Shown piece after piece: positions 1 to 7,716 of a stretch of 36,878 bases of DNA. Origin of the DNA: an uncultured Bacteroidota bacterium (lineage in GTDB: Bacteria; Bacteroidota; Bacteroidia; UKL13-3); contig CAIVZR010000031.1 of the NCBI GenBank assembly GCA_903910445.1, positions 1 to 36,878 on the forward strand, written 5' to 3'. The notes under the pieces were generated by a model. The model had not been told where the DNA came from, made no database searches, and saw only the letters and a program-made list of their open reading frames with translations. The position numbers and the translations under genes are program-made. Each line of letters starts with the position of its first letter. Positions within the stretch are counted from its first letter, which is position 1.

Positions 1-1608
1 ATTGGGGATTTTGAGATTAGTATAAAAAATGCTGTCGTTGGCATTCACAGTATCAGTAAAACTACCAATATTTCGAATTGAATTATTGGGGAAGTCTGGA
101 TTGGTGCTGGCTTCCAATTTAAATTGAGTTCCAGAATGCCAGTCTCCCCATTTTTTATAAGCAAGTTTCAAAGTATCACCAATGCAATAAGCAGTCTTAA
201 CTGGATAAAATGTTTCAAGCCATTTATCAGCATAAAAACTAACAATATTAGGGCTTCGCTTGTATGTTATAGAAGTGTTATTTAAATTACCACGTTCCAT
301 TTTCCCTAATTGATATTTATTTCTATTCAGGAAAAAATTATAAGGTGTATCTATTATATTTGGAGAAAGGAAAGATGAGAGAAGTAGAGAAACTTGATTG
401 GAGGAAGTAACTCGAATATTTTCGTAAAATGTCCCATACTCATTATTAAATCCATTAAGATTGTTGTAATAGGGGCCATTTGAAATTTGTAATGAGCTAA
501 GACAATTGAAGTTAGTATCTATAATATTAATGAAAATATTAGTTGAAGTTTTTCCACTTGAAATACAACCAATCGAAGAATCTTTTGACTCAGTTGTTAA
601 ATGTGAAATAACAATTCTATTATTTATAAGATTCAAATGTGAATGATGGTTTCTTCGATAAGATGCATTCATAAAATTAATAACAGGATTAGCAGTCTTT
701 AGACCCCAAAAGGATTCTTTTATTAATTGCAAGCTACTATCGAACATACATAATTTAATAATTCCTTTATTTGACTCAGGGTTGTAGTAGGAAGCCTCAG
801 CTGAAACCAAGATATTGTTGTTTAATAAAAAAGGGCTAAATACGCCACTACCATATGCTATTGTTTTAACTGTATTTAGATTTAAATCTAATTTGTGAAT
901 TACACCAGCAGTATCTCCTGCTGCCCCTGTTAGATATAAATATTGGTTTAATTCTAAAATACCATTAACTCTGTCAGTTGGAGTTGAAAAATTTCGTATA
1001 CCCATAAAACTCCCATTTAAGGAATATTGGGCAATAAATAATCCTGAATTTATAGGGGTGCCTAAATAATTAATTGCGCTATTAGTTTGCCAAACAAGAT
1101 AAATTTTATCATTTGCTATATAGGTGTTTTTGTATGCTGAATTTGAATTAACTGCTGGATAAGAAGTTAAAGTACTTGTTGTACTAATATTTCCAGTTGA
1201 AGTATTTATTTTAAGTATAATTAAATTGTTAGAAGTATTGGTGGTTATATTATCGTAAGTGTATTGTGAATGGGATTTGAAAATGAGATAGAGAAAACCT
1301 TTGTTATAACAAAGGTTTGGGAACGATCCATCTGTTGAAATTTTTTTATAAAAAATGACGTTATTTAATGAGTCATATTTTATTATTACATAATCGTTTA
1401 AACTAGAAACTGTTAAATAAAATATAGAAGACGAATATTTTTGATTCAAAGCACCAACACTATATTTATTTTGAAGTGAGTCTGAACAAAAATAATCCGA
1501 GTAAGTATCTGTATAAGGAGTAGAATTATAATTCAAAAAATTTTGGCAAAGAAGTACCTTGCTAAATAAAGCAAAAAGCAGAACTAGCAAGGTGCTTGAC
1601 TTTTGCAT
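1..1608 (-). CDS. Exported protein of unknown function (3' part outside window)
   Basis: The frame is open without a stop from an ATG at 1608 to the window edge: 536 codons, with the C-terminus missing. The N-terminus is a signal peptide (charged MQKSS, then a Leu/Phe-rich core to about residue 21, LCQN). The mature part is rich in Asn, Ser, Thr and Tyr. It has repeated short beta-strand blocks of the type 'xxIIKYDSLNNV' and 'LIILKINTSTGN', as in beta-propeller-like Bacteroidota surface proteins, but I do not recognise a family. A T9SS sorting domain may lie beyond the edge. It starts 6 bases after the stop of the upstream secreted gene, so the two are probably one operon. Codons are strongly AT-biased (TTA, AAT, ATT) compared with most of the window. 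That this is a gene is near certain; its function is unknown. Confidence 0.8.
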   Translation of the reverse strand, partial: MQKSSTLLVLLFALFSKVLLCQNFLNYNSTPYTDTYSDYFCSDSLQNKYSVGALNQKYSSSIFYLTVSSLNDYVIIKYDSLNNVIFYKKISTDGSFPNLCYNKGFLYLIFKSHSQYTYDNITTNTSNNLIILKINTSTGNISTTSTLTSYPAVNSNSAYKNTYIANDKIYLVWQTNSAINYLGTPINSGLFIAQYSLNGSFMGIRNFSTPTDRVNGILELNQYLYLTGAAGDTAGVIHKLDLNLNTVKTIAYGSGVFSPFLLNNNILVSAEASYYNPESNKGIIKLCMFDSSLQLIKESFWGLKTANPVINFMNASYRRNHHSHLNLINNRIVISHLTTESKDSSIGCISSGKTSTNIFINIIDTNFNCLSSLQISNGPYYNNLNGFNNEYGTFYENIRVTSSNQVSLLLSSFLSPNIIDTPYNFFLNRNKYQLGKMERGNLNNTSITYKRSPNIVSFYADKWLETFYPVKTAYCIGDTLKLAYKKWGDWHSGTQFKLEASTNPDFPNNSIRNIGSFTDTVNANDSIFYTNLKIPN

Positions 1609-1614
1609 TGCTAA

Positions 1615-2061
1615 TTAATCTTTAAATTCCCAAACCACGGATGTACCTACCAATCTTGACCTTACTTGTAGATTAGGACTTGGAGTAGAAGGTGTTGTGC
1701 AGGTTGTATAGGCTGCACAACTCGTACAAGCAAGTGTCCAAGACCCAGAACATGGAACGGGACTACAGGTGGTAATGTTCTCTGTAAATGGAGTGCTACC
1801 TGCTGGTCCAAATAAAATTTGATCTGTTGGAAAGTTAAATTTCTGAGTTTGTCCCGCGCAAATCGTTCCTGAGCCAACAGTACTGCCAAGGTTTTTTAAG
1901 ATAAAATCAACTTGAGTCAAATCTGGGCTGCCTATACTATTTATTATAGTACCTTGAACAATGTCTGGTTTTGCTTTTTCTTTGTGTTTAAATGCAGTAG
2001 TAGCAAAAACCATTAGAAGAGTTGCAGTAAAGATGCTGCCAACGCGCAAGATGCTGCGCAA
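1615..2061 (-). CDS. Small Cys-rich exported protein; start codon unresolved because of a C11 tract
   Basis: The open frame gives 148 residues from a TTG at 2061. The N-terminus is a signal peptide (RSILRVGS, then hydrophobic IFTATLLMVFATTAF). The mature part is about 120 residues with several cysteines, mainly in a central CSPVPCSGSWTLACTSC cluster, and ends in VVWEFKD. I do not recognise the family. TTG is a weak start with no supporting signal. The better start is the ATG at 2092, which sits 24 bases below a consensus promoter, but a run of 11 C (2066-2076) puts it one base out of frame. Ten C would join it in frame and give 158 residues (MNFKLTPPPH, then LRSIL). The gene may therefore be switched off in this copy, or the run may be miscounted. 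The next exported gene begins 6 bases downstream. Confidence 0.65.
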   Translation of the reverse strand: MRSILRVGSIFTATLLMVFATTAFKHKEKAKPDIVQGTIINSIGSPDLTQVDFILKNLGSTVGSGTICAGQTQKFNFPTDQILFGPAGSTPFTENITTCSPVPCSGSWTLACTSCAAYTTCTTPSTPSPNLQVRSRLVGTSVVWEFKD

Positions 2062-2065
2062 GTGA

Positions 2066-2076
2066 GGGGGGGGGGG
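2066..2076 (-). repeat. C11 homopolymer at the 5' end of a secreted-protein gene
   Basis: Eleven consecutive G on the given strand (C on the coding strand) lie between the ATG at 2092 and the signal-peptide frame. With 11 C the ATG reads 34 codons and stops at 1988-1990. With 10 or 13 it enters the 148-codon frame. This is the layout of a contingency locus, and equally of a homopolymer length error. Confidence 0.9.
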
Positions 2077-2116
2077 TGAGTTTAAAGTTCATAATAATGC
2101 TTGTATTAGAGCAAAC

Positions 2117-2149
2117 CAAAGGTAACACAATAAATTTGGTAAAAACAAA
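2117..2149 (-). promoter_or_regulatory. Promoter of the secreted-protein operon
   Basis: On the minus strand, TTTG (2149-2146), a 21-base spacer and TACCTTTG (2124-2117) match the Bacteroidota -33/-7 consensus. The box ends 24 bases before the ATG at 2092, which supports that ATG as the intended start. The rest of the gap to 2312 shows nothing I can support. Confidence 0.6.
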
Positions 2150-2312
2150 TGAAATTGAGATTTAAACATAGAAAGTCAAGGAATAGCAATAGGTAATATT
2201 TTCAACCTTCAACAATAGTTTGAATCTGTTTCCTTGATATTACACTCCTAAAAAAATCGTATCACTCCCGTCTCCTTGTATTCACTAATCACAATCACAC
2301 GTGCCCCGCGCC

Positions 2313-4559
2313 CTACTCCCTTTCCACGCTGCTCGCTCCACTATTCTTGGCATTCACATTTTTCGCATCGCCCTTGTATTTGATATTCGAAGCGCCACTG
2401 GCATCGGCCTCCAAATGTTCGGTACAATTTACTTCGGCAAAGCTGGCTCCCGATGCTTCAATAGTGATTTCACGTATGGGTGTGCTCGCTGCCATGAGCT
2501 TGGATGCCCCCGTTACCTCTGCATTACAGGTGCTTATTTTTCCATCTAAGAAAAGGGTACTGGCTCCACTTAAATCGGCATCAAGATGGCGGGCTTCAAT
2601 ATTTGTTTTGCAAGTAGAAGCACCACTGAGTTCTATCTTCAGTTCGTCTTCCTGAAAGCCATCAAGCAAGGCTTCGGCACTTCCCGATAAATGCAGGGAT
2701 TCAATTTCTGGCATCACAATTATCACTTCCAAATCTTTGATATTGAGTAATCCTAAACTCCATTTTCTGCCATCGGAAAGATGTACTTCATTATCGTGAA
2801 AATTAACTTCCAAATCGCTCATATTTTCTGTTCCACGCAACTTAATGAGGTACTCGTTGCCACGAATTATTTTCACATTAAGTGAACTCGATATCTCTAC
2901 ATTTTTAAATTCATGATGATCTAAAGGAATATTCAAAGGATAACCCGAAGTATTCACATTGGTAGATCCATAAGTGGTTGTGCAATCGAGACATTCAATA
3001 CCATTTTTAGTAACGGAATACGTACTTCCTGGATGCACATACACATCGTTATTGGGCGAGTTAATATCAATCTGACTATACATCCGTTCGTCGATGGTGA
3101 ACTTAGAGCCAAGTGGTAATTTTACCACATAAATAATTTCTTGTTTGCGATACACCTGGTTATTCACCAACGAAAAGGAGCCTGGCAAACTAATAACGCT
3201 ATCTTTCACCGAAGCCAGAGCAAGGATACTCGAGGCATTCATCTTGGCAATATCCGAACGTTGTCCGCGCGACATTTTTGTTTCGGTAACTGAGCCGGTT
3301 GCATCGTTGCTCGCTTCAATCTCTATGCGTATATCCGAGAAGCGTAAGGTATCGAAACTGGTATATTTCCAGCCATGTTCGCCATAGCCATTCCAATAGC
3401 GCTCTCCTTCCGGATTGCGTATATAAAAATGTTTCTGTGTGCTATCCAAAGGCATGAAATTTTCTATGGTTTCTCCTGCTGCAAAATAGGAAGTTACCTT
3501 GGCTGCCAGGGTCACAGCAAGCACACAAGCAGCAATGCTTACCAGGATGGTCACAGTACGAAATACTAAATGTGTTTTTTGTGTCAGGCGGTTTTTTGCT
3601 AATGAATACGCCATCGTGAAGAGTACTAATCCTGCTGCCAGGGCTACGAAGAAAAAGGTAGCTTGTGCAAGTAAGGTATCGCTGGCATTATCAAAAAACT
3701 GAAATAAATTTACAGGATGAAATAGGGGCGTATTTTTCAATACCATTTGTCCGGATAAAGAAGAGAAGGCAATAATCAACGCCACAATTCCCAGGGCAAT
3801 GAAGATGAATCGTGCAAAGCCTCTCACAATATTCAAGGCACCGAGGATAATCATCTTAATGAAGTCGGCCAAACGACGTGCAAAGCTTGTGGCTTTCACC
3901 TGAAAGTCTTTGCTTTCAAAAGTATCCTTCACTTTATTGAATTCTGTTTGTACCGATTTTTGAATATTATCGATATTGATTTGCTCTTTGCGCATCTGCA
4001 ATTTCTCTGCAGTGGTTTTTGCTTCCGGAATAATTATCCATAGAATTACATATACAACCAAAGGCGACATACCAAAGAACATGGCCTTCATAGCAGTAAT
4101 TGTAACGAGTACAAAAAACAAACGTATCCAAAGCGGATCAATATTAAAATAATGACCGAGTCCGCTGCATACGCCTCCTACAATACGTGCATCGGGGTCG
4201 CGATATACCTGACTTCTTTTGTATTCGTAATTATTATTTGTTGATTGCTTTTTCTCCTCAGTATTCGATTTCGGTTCGGCGCTGGCTGCCTCCTCTTCCG
4301 ATTCAAAATCCTTGGGTGAGCCCATAGAAGCAGTTACTTCATTCACATCATTTATATTGATGGCTGCCTTCATGGGATTCAGTTTCGAGCGCAGGAGCTC
4401 GGCAATGCGATTCTCGATATCGGTAATAATTTCAGCACCTTCGGCTTTGCTGCTGAAATGCTTTTTCAACTCCGTGAGGTAGGTATTTAATTTTTCAAAG
4501 GCGTCTTCTTCTACCTGAAAAATGCTTCCTCCAATATTAATGCTGATGACCTTATTCAT
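2313..4559 (-). CDS. PspC-domain membrane protein with C-terminal GIN (DUF2807) domain
   Basis: A 748-residue envelope protein. The N-terminal soluble region (1-110) has the MNKVISINIGGSIFQVEEDAF opening usual for Bacteroidota PspC proteins. The PspC domain (about 115-178) shows 'RIVGGVCSGLGHYFNIDP' followed by paired hydrophobic helices. Further membrane segments lie near 232-270, 300-322 and 332-360. The exported C-terminal part (about 540-748) is a GIN/DUF2807 domain with a ladder of six SGAS/TGAS turns, consistent with a beta-helix. In other bacteria PspC takes part in the phage-shock membrane-stress response. Bacteroidota PspC-GIN proteins are usually encoded next to a PadR regulator, as here (36 bases downstream of padR, same strand). 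A role in sensing envelope state is inferred. Confidence 0.88.
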   Translation of the reverse strand: MNKVISINIGGSIFQVEEDAFEKLNTYLTELKKHFSSKAEGAEIITDIENRIAELLRSKLNPMKAAININDVNEVTASMGSPKDFESEEEAASAEPKSNTEEKKQSTNNNYEYKRSQVYRDPDARIVGGVCSGLGHYFNIDPLWIRLFFVLVTITAMKAMFFGMSPLVVYVILWIIIPEAKTTAEKLQMRKEQINIDNIQKSVQTEFNKVKDTFESKDFQVKATSFARRLADFIKMIILGALNIVRGFARFIFIALGIVALIIAFSSLSGQMVLKNTPLFHPVNLFQFFDNASDTLLAQATFFFVALAAGLVLFTMAYSLAKNRLTQKTHLVFRTVTILVSIAACVLAVTLAAKVTSYFAAGETIENFMPLDSTQKHFYIRNPEGERYWNGYGEHGWKYTSFDTLRFSDIRIEIEASNDATGSVTETKMSRGQRSDIAKMNASSILALASVKDSVISLPGSFSLVNNQVYRKQEIIYVVKLPLGSKFTIDERMYSQIDINSPNNDVYVHPGSTYSVTKNGIECLDCTTTYGSTNVNTSGYPLNIPLDHHEFKNVEISSSLNVKIIRGNEYLIKLRGTENMSDLEVNFHDNEVHLSDGRKWSLGLLNIKDLEVIIVMPEIESLHLSGSAEALLDGFQEDELKIELSGASTCKTNIEARHLDADLSGASTLFLDGKISTCNAEVTGASKLMAASTPIREITIEASGASFAEVNCTEHLEADASGASNIKYKGDAKNVNAKNSGASSVERE

Positions 4560-4595
4560 GTTGATGGGTGGTTTATTAGTTTGTGATTTTGTTTA

Positions 4596-4922
4596 TTATC
4601 TGTTGGTGGCTTTTTGAACGCTATACTGAAGTTCATCCCAGGTTGCATCCAGGGCTTTTAAAAATGTCTGACCATCTTTGGTCAGGGTATAATATTTACG
4701 TGGTGGTCCCATGGTGCTCTCTTGCCAAGAGTAATCGAGCAAGCCATCATTTTTTAGTCGAGTGAGCAATGGGTAAAGGGTGCCTTCTACCACAATGAGC
4801 TTCGCCTGCTTCAATACCTCCAAGATATCGGAGGCGTAAATTTCGTTTCGGGAAATAATCGAGAGTATACAATACTCCAGGATTCCTTTCCGCATCTGTG
4901 CTTTTGAATTTTCTATATCCAT
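4596..4922 (-). CDS. PadR-family transcriptional regulator
   Basis: A 108-residue winged-helix protein with the PadR pattern: 'MRKGILEYCILSIISRNEIYASDI' (first helices), 'VVEGTLYPLLTRLKNDGLL' (recognition helix) and 'GPPRKYYTLTKDGQ' (wing). The C-terminal helix is short, the small PadR subtype. PadR proteins are usually ligand-responsive or autorepressing. The promoter region carries two 19-base inverted repeats, one over the -33 element and one next to the start codon, so autorepression of the padR-pspC operon is likely. The effector is unknown. Confidence 0.92.
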   Translation of the reverse strand: MDIENSKAQMRKGILEYCILSIISRNEIYASDILEVLKQAKLIVVEGTLYPLLTRLKNDGLLDYSWQESTMGPPRKYYTLTKDGQTFLKALDATWDELQYSVQKATNR

Positions 4923-4929
4923 AACCTGC

Positions 4930-4948
4930 TACTATGTATTACAAGGTT
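4930..4948. promoter_or_regulatory. Candidate PadR operator 1 (imperfect)
   Basis: TACTATG-TATTA-CAAGGTT, an inverted repeat with 7-base arms matching at 5 of 7 pairs. It lies 7 bases upstream of the padR start codon and shares TACTATG with the better site at 5017-5035 read on the opposite strand. Assignment to PadR is inferred from position and similarity. Confidence 0.45.
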
Positions 4949-4995
4949 TTGTTTAAATTGTAATCCCGTTTAAAGGGCTTGTTTTAATTACGGTA

Positions 4996-5026
4996 CAAAA
5001 GTATGGTAAAATATAATACCATGCAA
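4996..5026 (-). promoter_or_regulatory. padR-pspC promoter
   Basis: On the minus strand, TTG (5026-5024), a 20-base spacer and TACTTTTG (5003-4996). The -33 element lies inside the inverted repeat at 5017-5035, so a bound repressor would block it. The predicted leader is about 65-70 bases and contains operator 1. Confidence 0.6.
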
Positions 5027-5035
5027 TACATAGTA
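5017..5035. promoter_or_regulatory. Candidate PadR operator 2
   Basis: TACCATG-CAATA-CATAGTA is an inverted repeat with 7-base arms matching at 6 of 7 pairs. It covers the -33 element of the padR promoter, a typical repressor position. Confidence 0.55.
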
Positions 5036-5165
5036 CTATAATTATTTATAAATGCTTGATTTTGAAGGAGATTTATTTTTTGGAATGGGGCATAAATATG
5101 GGGCAAAGGGGGTATTTATACCAATCGAACAACAGATTCCATGGAGCCAATCAATAATGGCATCT

Positions 5166-5173
5166 TATATTTG
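5166..5173 (+). promoter_or_regulatory. -7 box (TATATTTG) of the glycosyltransferase pair
   Basis: An exact TAnnTTTG followed by C, ending 5 bases before the ATG at 5179. No clear -33 element is seen. If used, the transcript would be leaderless or nearly so. Confidence 0.4.
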
Positions 5174-5178
5174 CTCCC

Positions 5179-6324
5179 ATGCATCTGCTTATCGCCACCG
5201 CCTTCGATCCAATTCCTTCCGATGGAATTGCGCTTGGGCGTTATCATTTCCTGGCGAAAGCAATGATGTATCGCGGGCATCAGGTTAGCGTGCTCACTTC
5301 CTCCTTCTCGCATACATTAAAAAAACAACGGGCAATTCATATCGAACTTATAGAAGGAATACAATACCTGAAAATTGCATCACCCAATTATTCAAAAAAT
5401 TTAAGTCTCGCCCGACTCAATAACCATCGCATCCTGGGCAATAATGCCACCGCTATTTTAGAAGCTTGCCATCACGAGTCACCCATCGATCTCATCGTTT
5501 GCGCCACACCGCCCTTACTATTTGCTAAGTCGGTATTACAATGGGGTGCCTCACATAAATTACCCACCGTATTAGATATTCAAGATGCCTGGCCAGAAGC
5601 CTGGAGAAGTGCCAGCACGCTCCTTTACAAGCTTACACTCAATGCCATGTACTGGCGAAAAATTCATGAGCAAAATCTGGAACTCGCTACCGCCATAACC
5701 AGCGTTGCTCAATCTTACCTTCCGGAGAACACAGTCAAGCCTCATTCGGTATTCTATCTGGGCGCACCCTGTTCGGAAATTCCTGCATTGAATTTATCGG
5801 ATACGCTTTCGTCAAATCATAAAATGAATTGGGTGTTTTTGGGAAATACCGGTTCGCATGCACCCTTGCTTCGTTTCTTAAACAGTGCAATTCCTCACCA
5901 CCCCAAGGTTACCTATATCGGGAATTGTAATGATGAAAAAATAAAATCGCATGCACTAGTAAGTTACCAGGGCCCATTGTATGGAGCCAAATTATATGCA
6001 GCCTTGAATGAAAATGATTTTGGATTGTTTGTGAATGACGATTACAAGGAAATAAAATTACCCAATAAACTATTTTATTACTGGGCTTGCGGAATTCCTG
6101 TTTTAGGAATCGATATTTATGGAGAAGCGAAAGCACTCATTGAAGAAATGGGCGGATTGGTTTTTAATGATTGCCCAATTGATTTCGAGAAAATAAAATT
6201 ATGGAAAGCCAATACCAATCGGAATGCAATACGCGAGAAAGCGCTTCAACGCTTTGATCAGAAAATCATTTACCAAACCTTCAGTGAATTTTTAGAAACC
6301 GTTTTAACTCAATACCATTCATGA
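5179..6324 (+). CDS. Glycosyltransferase, GT4-like (GT-B fold)
   Basis: 381 residues. The N-terminal half resembles a GT-B acceptor domain (MHLLIATAFDPIPSDGIALGRYHFLAKAMMYRGHQVSVLTSSF), and 'LPTVLDIQDAWPEAW' matches the 'D..D.WP' segment of WbuB-like GT4 enzymes. The C-terminal half has the sugar-nucleotide signature region, 'KEIKLPNKLFYYWACGIPVLG' followed by an acidic residue and 'LIEEMGGLVF'. No membrane segment is seen, so a cytoplasmic or peripheral enzyme is expected. The stop overlaps the next glycosyltransferase by four bases (ATGA), so the two are translationally coupled. Donor and acceptor sugars cannot be told. No polysaccharide export or polymerase genes flank the pair. Confidence 0.82.
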   Translation: MHLLIATAFDPIPSDGIALGRYHFLAKAMMYRGHQVSVLTSSFSHTLKKQRAIHIELIEGIQYLKIASPNYSKNLSLARLNNHRILGNNATAILEACHHESPIDLIVCATPPLLFAKSVLQWGASHKLPTVLDIQDAWPEAWRSASTLLYKLTLNAMYWRKIHEQNLELATAITSVAQSYLPENTVKPHSVFYLGAPCSEIPALNLSDTLSSNHKMNWVFLGNTGSHAPLLRFLNSAIPHHPKVTYIGNCNDEKIKSHALVSYQGPLYGAKLYAALNENDFGLFVNDDYKEIKLPNKLFYYWACGIPVLGIDIYGEAKALIEEMGGLVFNDCPIDFEKIKLWKANTNRNAIREKALQRFDQKIIYQTFSEFLETVLTQYHS

Positions 6325-7250
6325 CCAAAGCCACCATATTGATGTCGGTTTACAATGCAGCACCTTATTTGCAAGAGTGTATTGATAGCGTGCTCAAACA
6401 ATCTTTCACCGATTTTGAATTTTGGATTGTTGATGATGGCAGCACCGATAACAGTGCCGCATTGATGCGCCAGCAAACCGACCCACGTATCAAATTGTTT
6501 TTCAATGAAACTAACCGCGGTATTGCAGCGTCGCTCAATCAATACCTCTCGAAGCCCGATTCGAAATATATTTTTAGGATGGATGCTGATGATATTTGTA
6601 TGCCCGACCGATTGAAAAAGCAAATTATATTCATGGATGCGAATCCTAAAATTGCCTTGAGTGGCGGGGCTTTGGAGTATTTCGGCGAACAAACGTATAC
6701 CTGGTACCCGGCAATATTTCATGCTGATATCGTATCGCGATTGCTCTTCAATTGCGCCATTCCCAATCCATCGCTGGTAATTCGTAAGGATGCTTTTTCA
6801 CCTGAACAATTACATTACGATGAATCGTTTGTGCATCCACCCATGGAAGATTATGCCTTCCTCATTCAATATTTCAATACCCATCGCTTCGCTAATCTCC
6901 GCGATATCATTGTAAAGCACCGGGAGCATGGACTTAATCAAAGCACCCTATACCGCCAGCAAAAGCAAGAAGGGATATTGCGTATGTATGACGTGCTATT
7001 TGATAAGCTTGGGATGGAAGTGAGCGAGGCCCAGAAGAAATTGCATTTTAATTTATCGAACAATTCCCCCGACTTTAATACCGAATCAATCAAGGATTAT
7101 ATTCAATGGAGTAACTATTTAATTAAAAATATGCCTAAGGAATATCCTCCTCAAAAAATTCTCAAATACTATTTCGTGCGATTTTTCAAACACCTTAAAA
7201 GTAAGCCATGGCAAGCATTCCAGCTCTTTTGCTACCTGATTACAATTTGA
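6321..7250 (+). CDS. Glycosyltransferase family 2 (GT-A fold)
   Basis: 309 residues. The N-terminal GT2 domain is clear: 'ILMSVYNAAPYLQECIDSVLKQSF', nucleotide-binding 'VDDGSTDN' (37-44), and the metal-binding DxD at D88-A-D90 within 'FRMDADD'. The acceptor side has 'HPPMEDYAFLIQ'. The C-terminal tail (about 210-309) is helical and basic with no clear membrane helix. It overlaps the upstream GT4-like gene by 4 bases, so both likely act on one glycan, presumably surface or secreted (inference). Its 3' end overlaps the convergent yjbR-like gene by 11 bases. Confidence 0.9.
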   Translation: MTKATILMSVYNAAPYLQECIDSVLKQSFTDFEFWIVDDGSTDNSAALMRQQTDPRIKLFFNETNRGIAASLNQYLSKPDSKYIFRMDADDICMPDRLKKQIIFMDANPKIALSGGALEYFGEQTYTWYPAIFHADIVSRLLFNCAIPNPSLVIRKDAFSPEQLHYDESFVHPPMEDYAFLIQYFNTHRFANLRDIIVKHREHGLNQSTLYRQQKQEGILRMYDVLFDKLGMEVSEAQKKLHFNLSNNSPDFNTESIKDYIQWSNYLIKNMPKEYPPQKILKYYFVRFFKHLKSKPWQAFQLFCYLITI

Positions 7251-7599
7251 GTTTTTGAATTTCTTCTCGTTCTTTTTTCGGTAACCCGGCTACCACCATA
7301 TCATAACTATGATCGATCCATTCGCGCAATAATTTCCAGCTAATACTGCCATCAAATTCTACCGTATTCCAATGGGTCTTGCTCATATGAAACCCGGGAT
7401 GCACTGCATCGTATTGCTCTCTCAATTCGATGGCCTTCTCTGGGTTGCATTTTAGATTCACACTTTTGAATTGATGAATATCGCATAAGGCAAAAATTTT
7501 ATTCTTCACTTTGAATACCAGCGTTTGTTCATCGAAGGGAAAATGCTCGGTGACAAAGGGTTTCGACAAACAATATTCTCTGTAGGTTTCGATATCCAT
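7240..7599 (-). CDS. MmcQ/YjbR-family protein
   Basis: 119 residues, the full length of the family. The hallmark blocks are present: 'MDIETYREYCLSKPFVTEHFPFDEQTLVFKV' at the N-terminus, 'KIFALCDI', 'VNLKCNPEKAIELREQY', 'PGFHMSKTHWNTV', and a C-terminal 'LLREWIDHSYDMVVAGLPKK'. The fold is CyaY-like and suspected to bind DNA, but no biochemical role is established. Its last 11 bases overlap the convergent glycosyltransferase gene. A TATTTTTG box lies upstream (7633-7626). Confidence 0.9.
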   Translation of the reverse strand: MDIETYREYCLSKPFVTEHFPFDEQTLVFKVKNKIFALCDIHQFKSVNLKCNPEKAIELREQYDAVHPGFHMSKTHWNTVEFDGSISWKLLREWIDHSYDMVVAGLPKKEREEIQKLKL

Positions 7600-7625
7600 T
7601 AGGGTTGCGGGTTTAAGGTATTTTT

Positions 7626-7633
7626 CAAAAATA
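7626..7633 (-). promoter_or_regulatory. -7 box (TATTTTTG) upstream of the yjbR-like gene
   Basis: An exact TAnnTTTG on the minus strand, ending 26 bases before the ATG at 7599. No convincing -33 element. Confidence 0.35.
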
Positions 7634-7716
7634 AAACATTTATCGATTTACTTTTTAAAGAATTGTTGCATCAAATTAAAATATTACGGTATAAGCACCG
7701 TTAAATATTGAATTAT

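Noticed and set aside
2179-2240. 8-base inverted repeat TCAAGGAA/TTCCTTGA in the gap upstream of the secreted operon
   Set aside because: The arms are about 45 bases apart with no U-run or nearby gene end on the right strand; expected by chance in AT-rich DNA.
2301-2655. Plus-strand reading frames over the GIN domain
   Set aside because: They mirror the repetitive SGAS codons of the real minus-strand gene and have no start context.
5179-7250. Start of a capsule or exopolysaccharide cluster
   Set aside because: Only two glycosyltransferases are present; no flippase, polymerase, Wza/Wzc or nucleotide-sugar genes follow.
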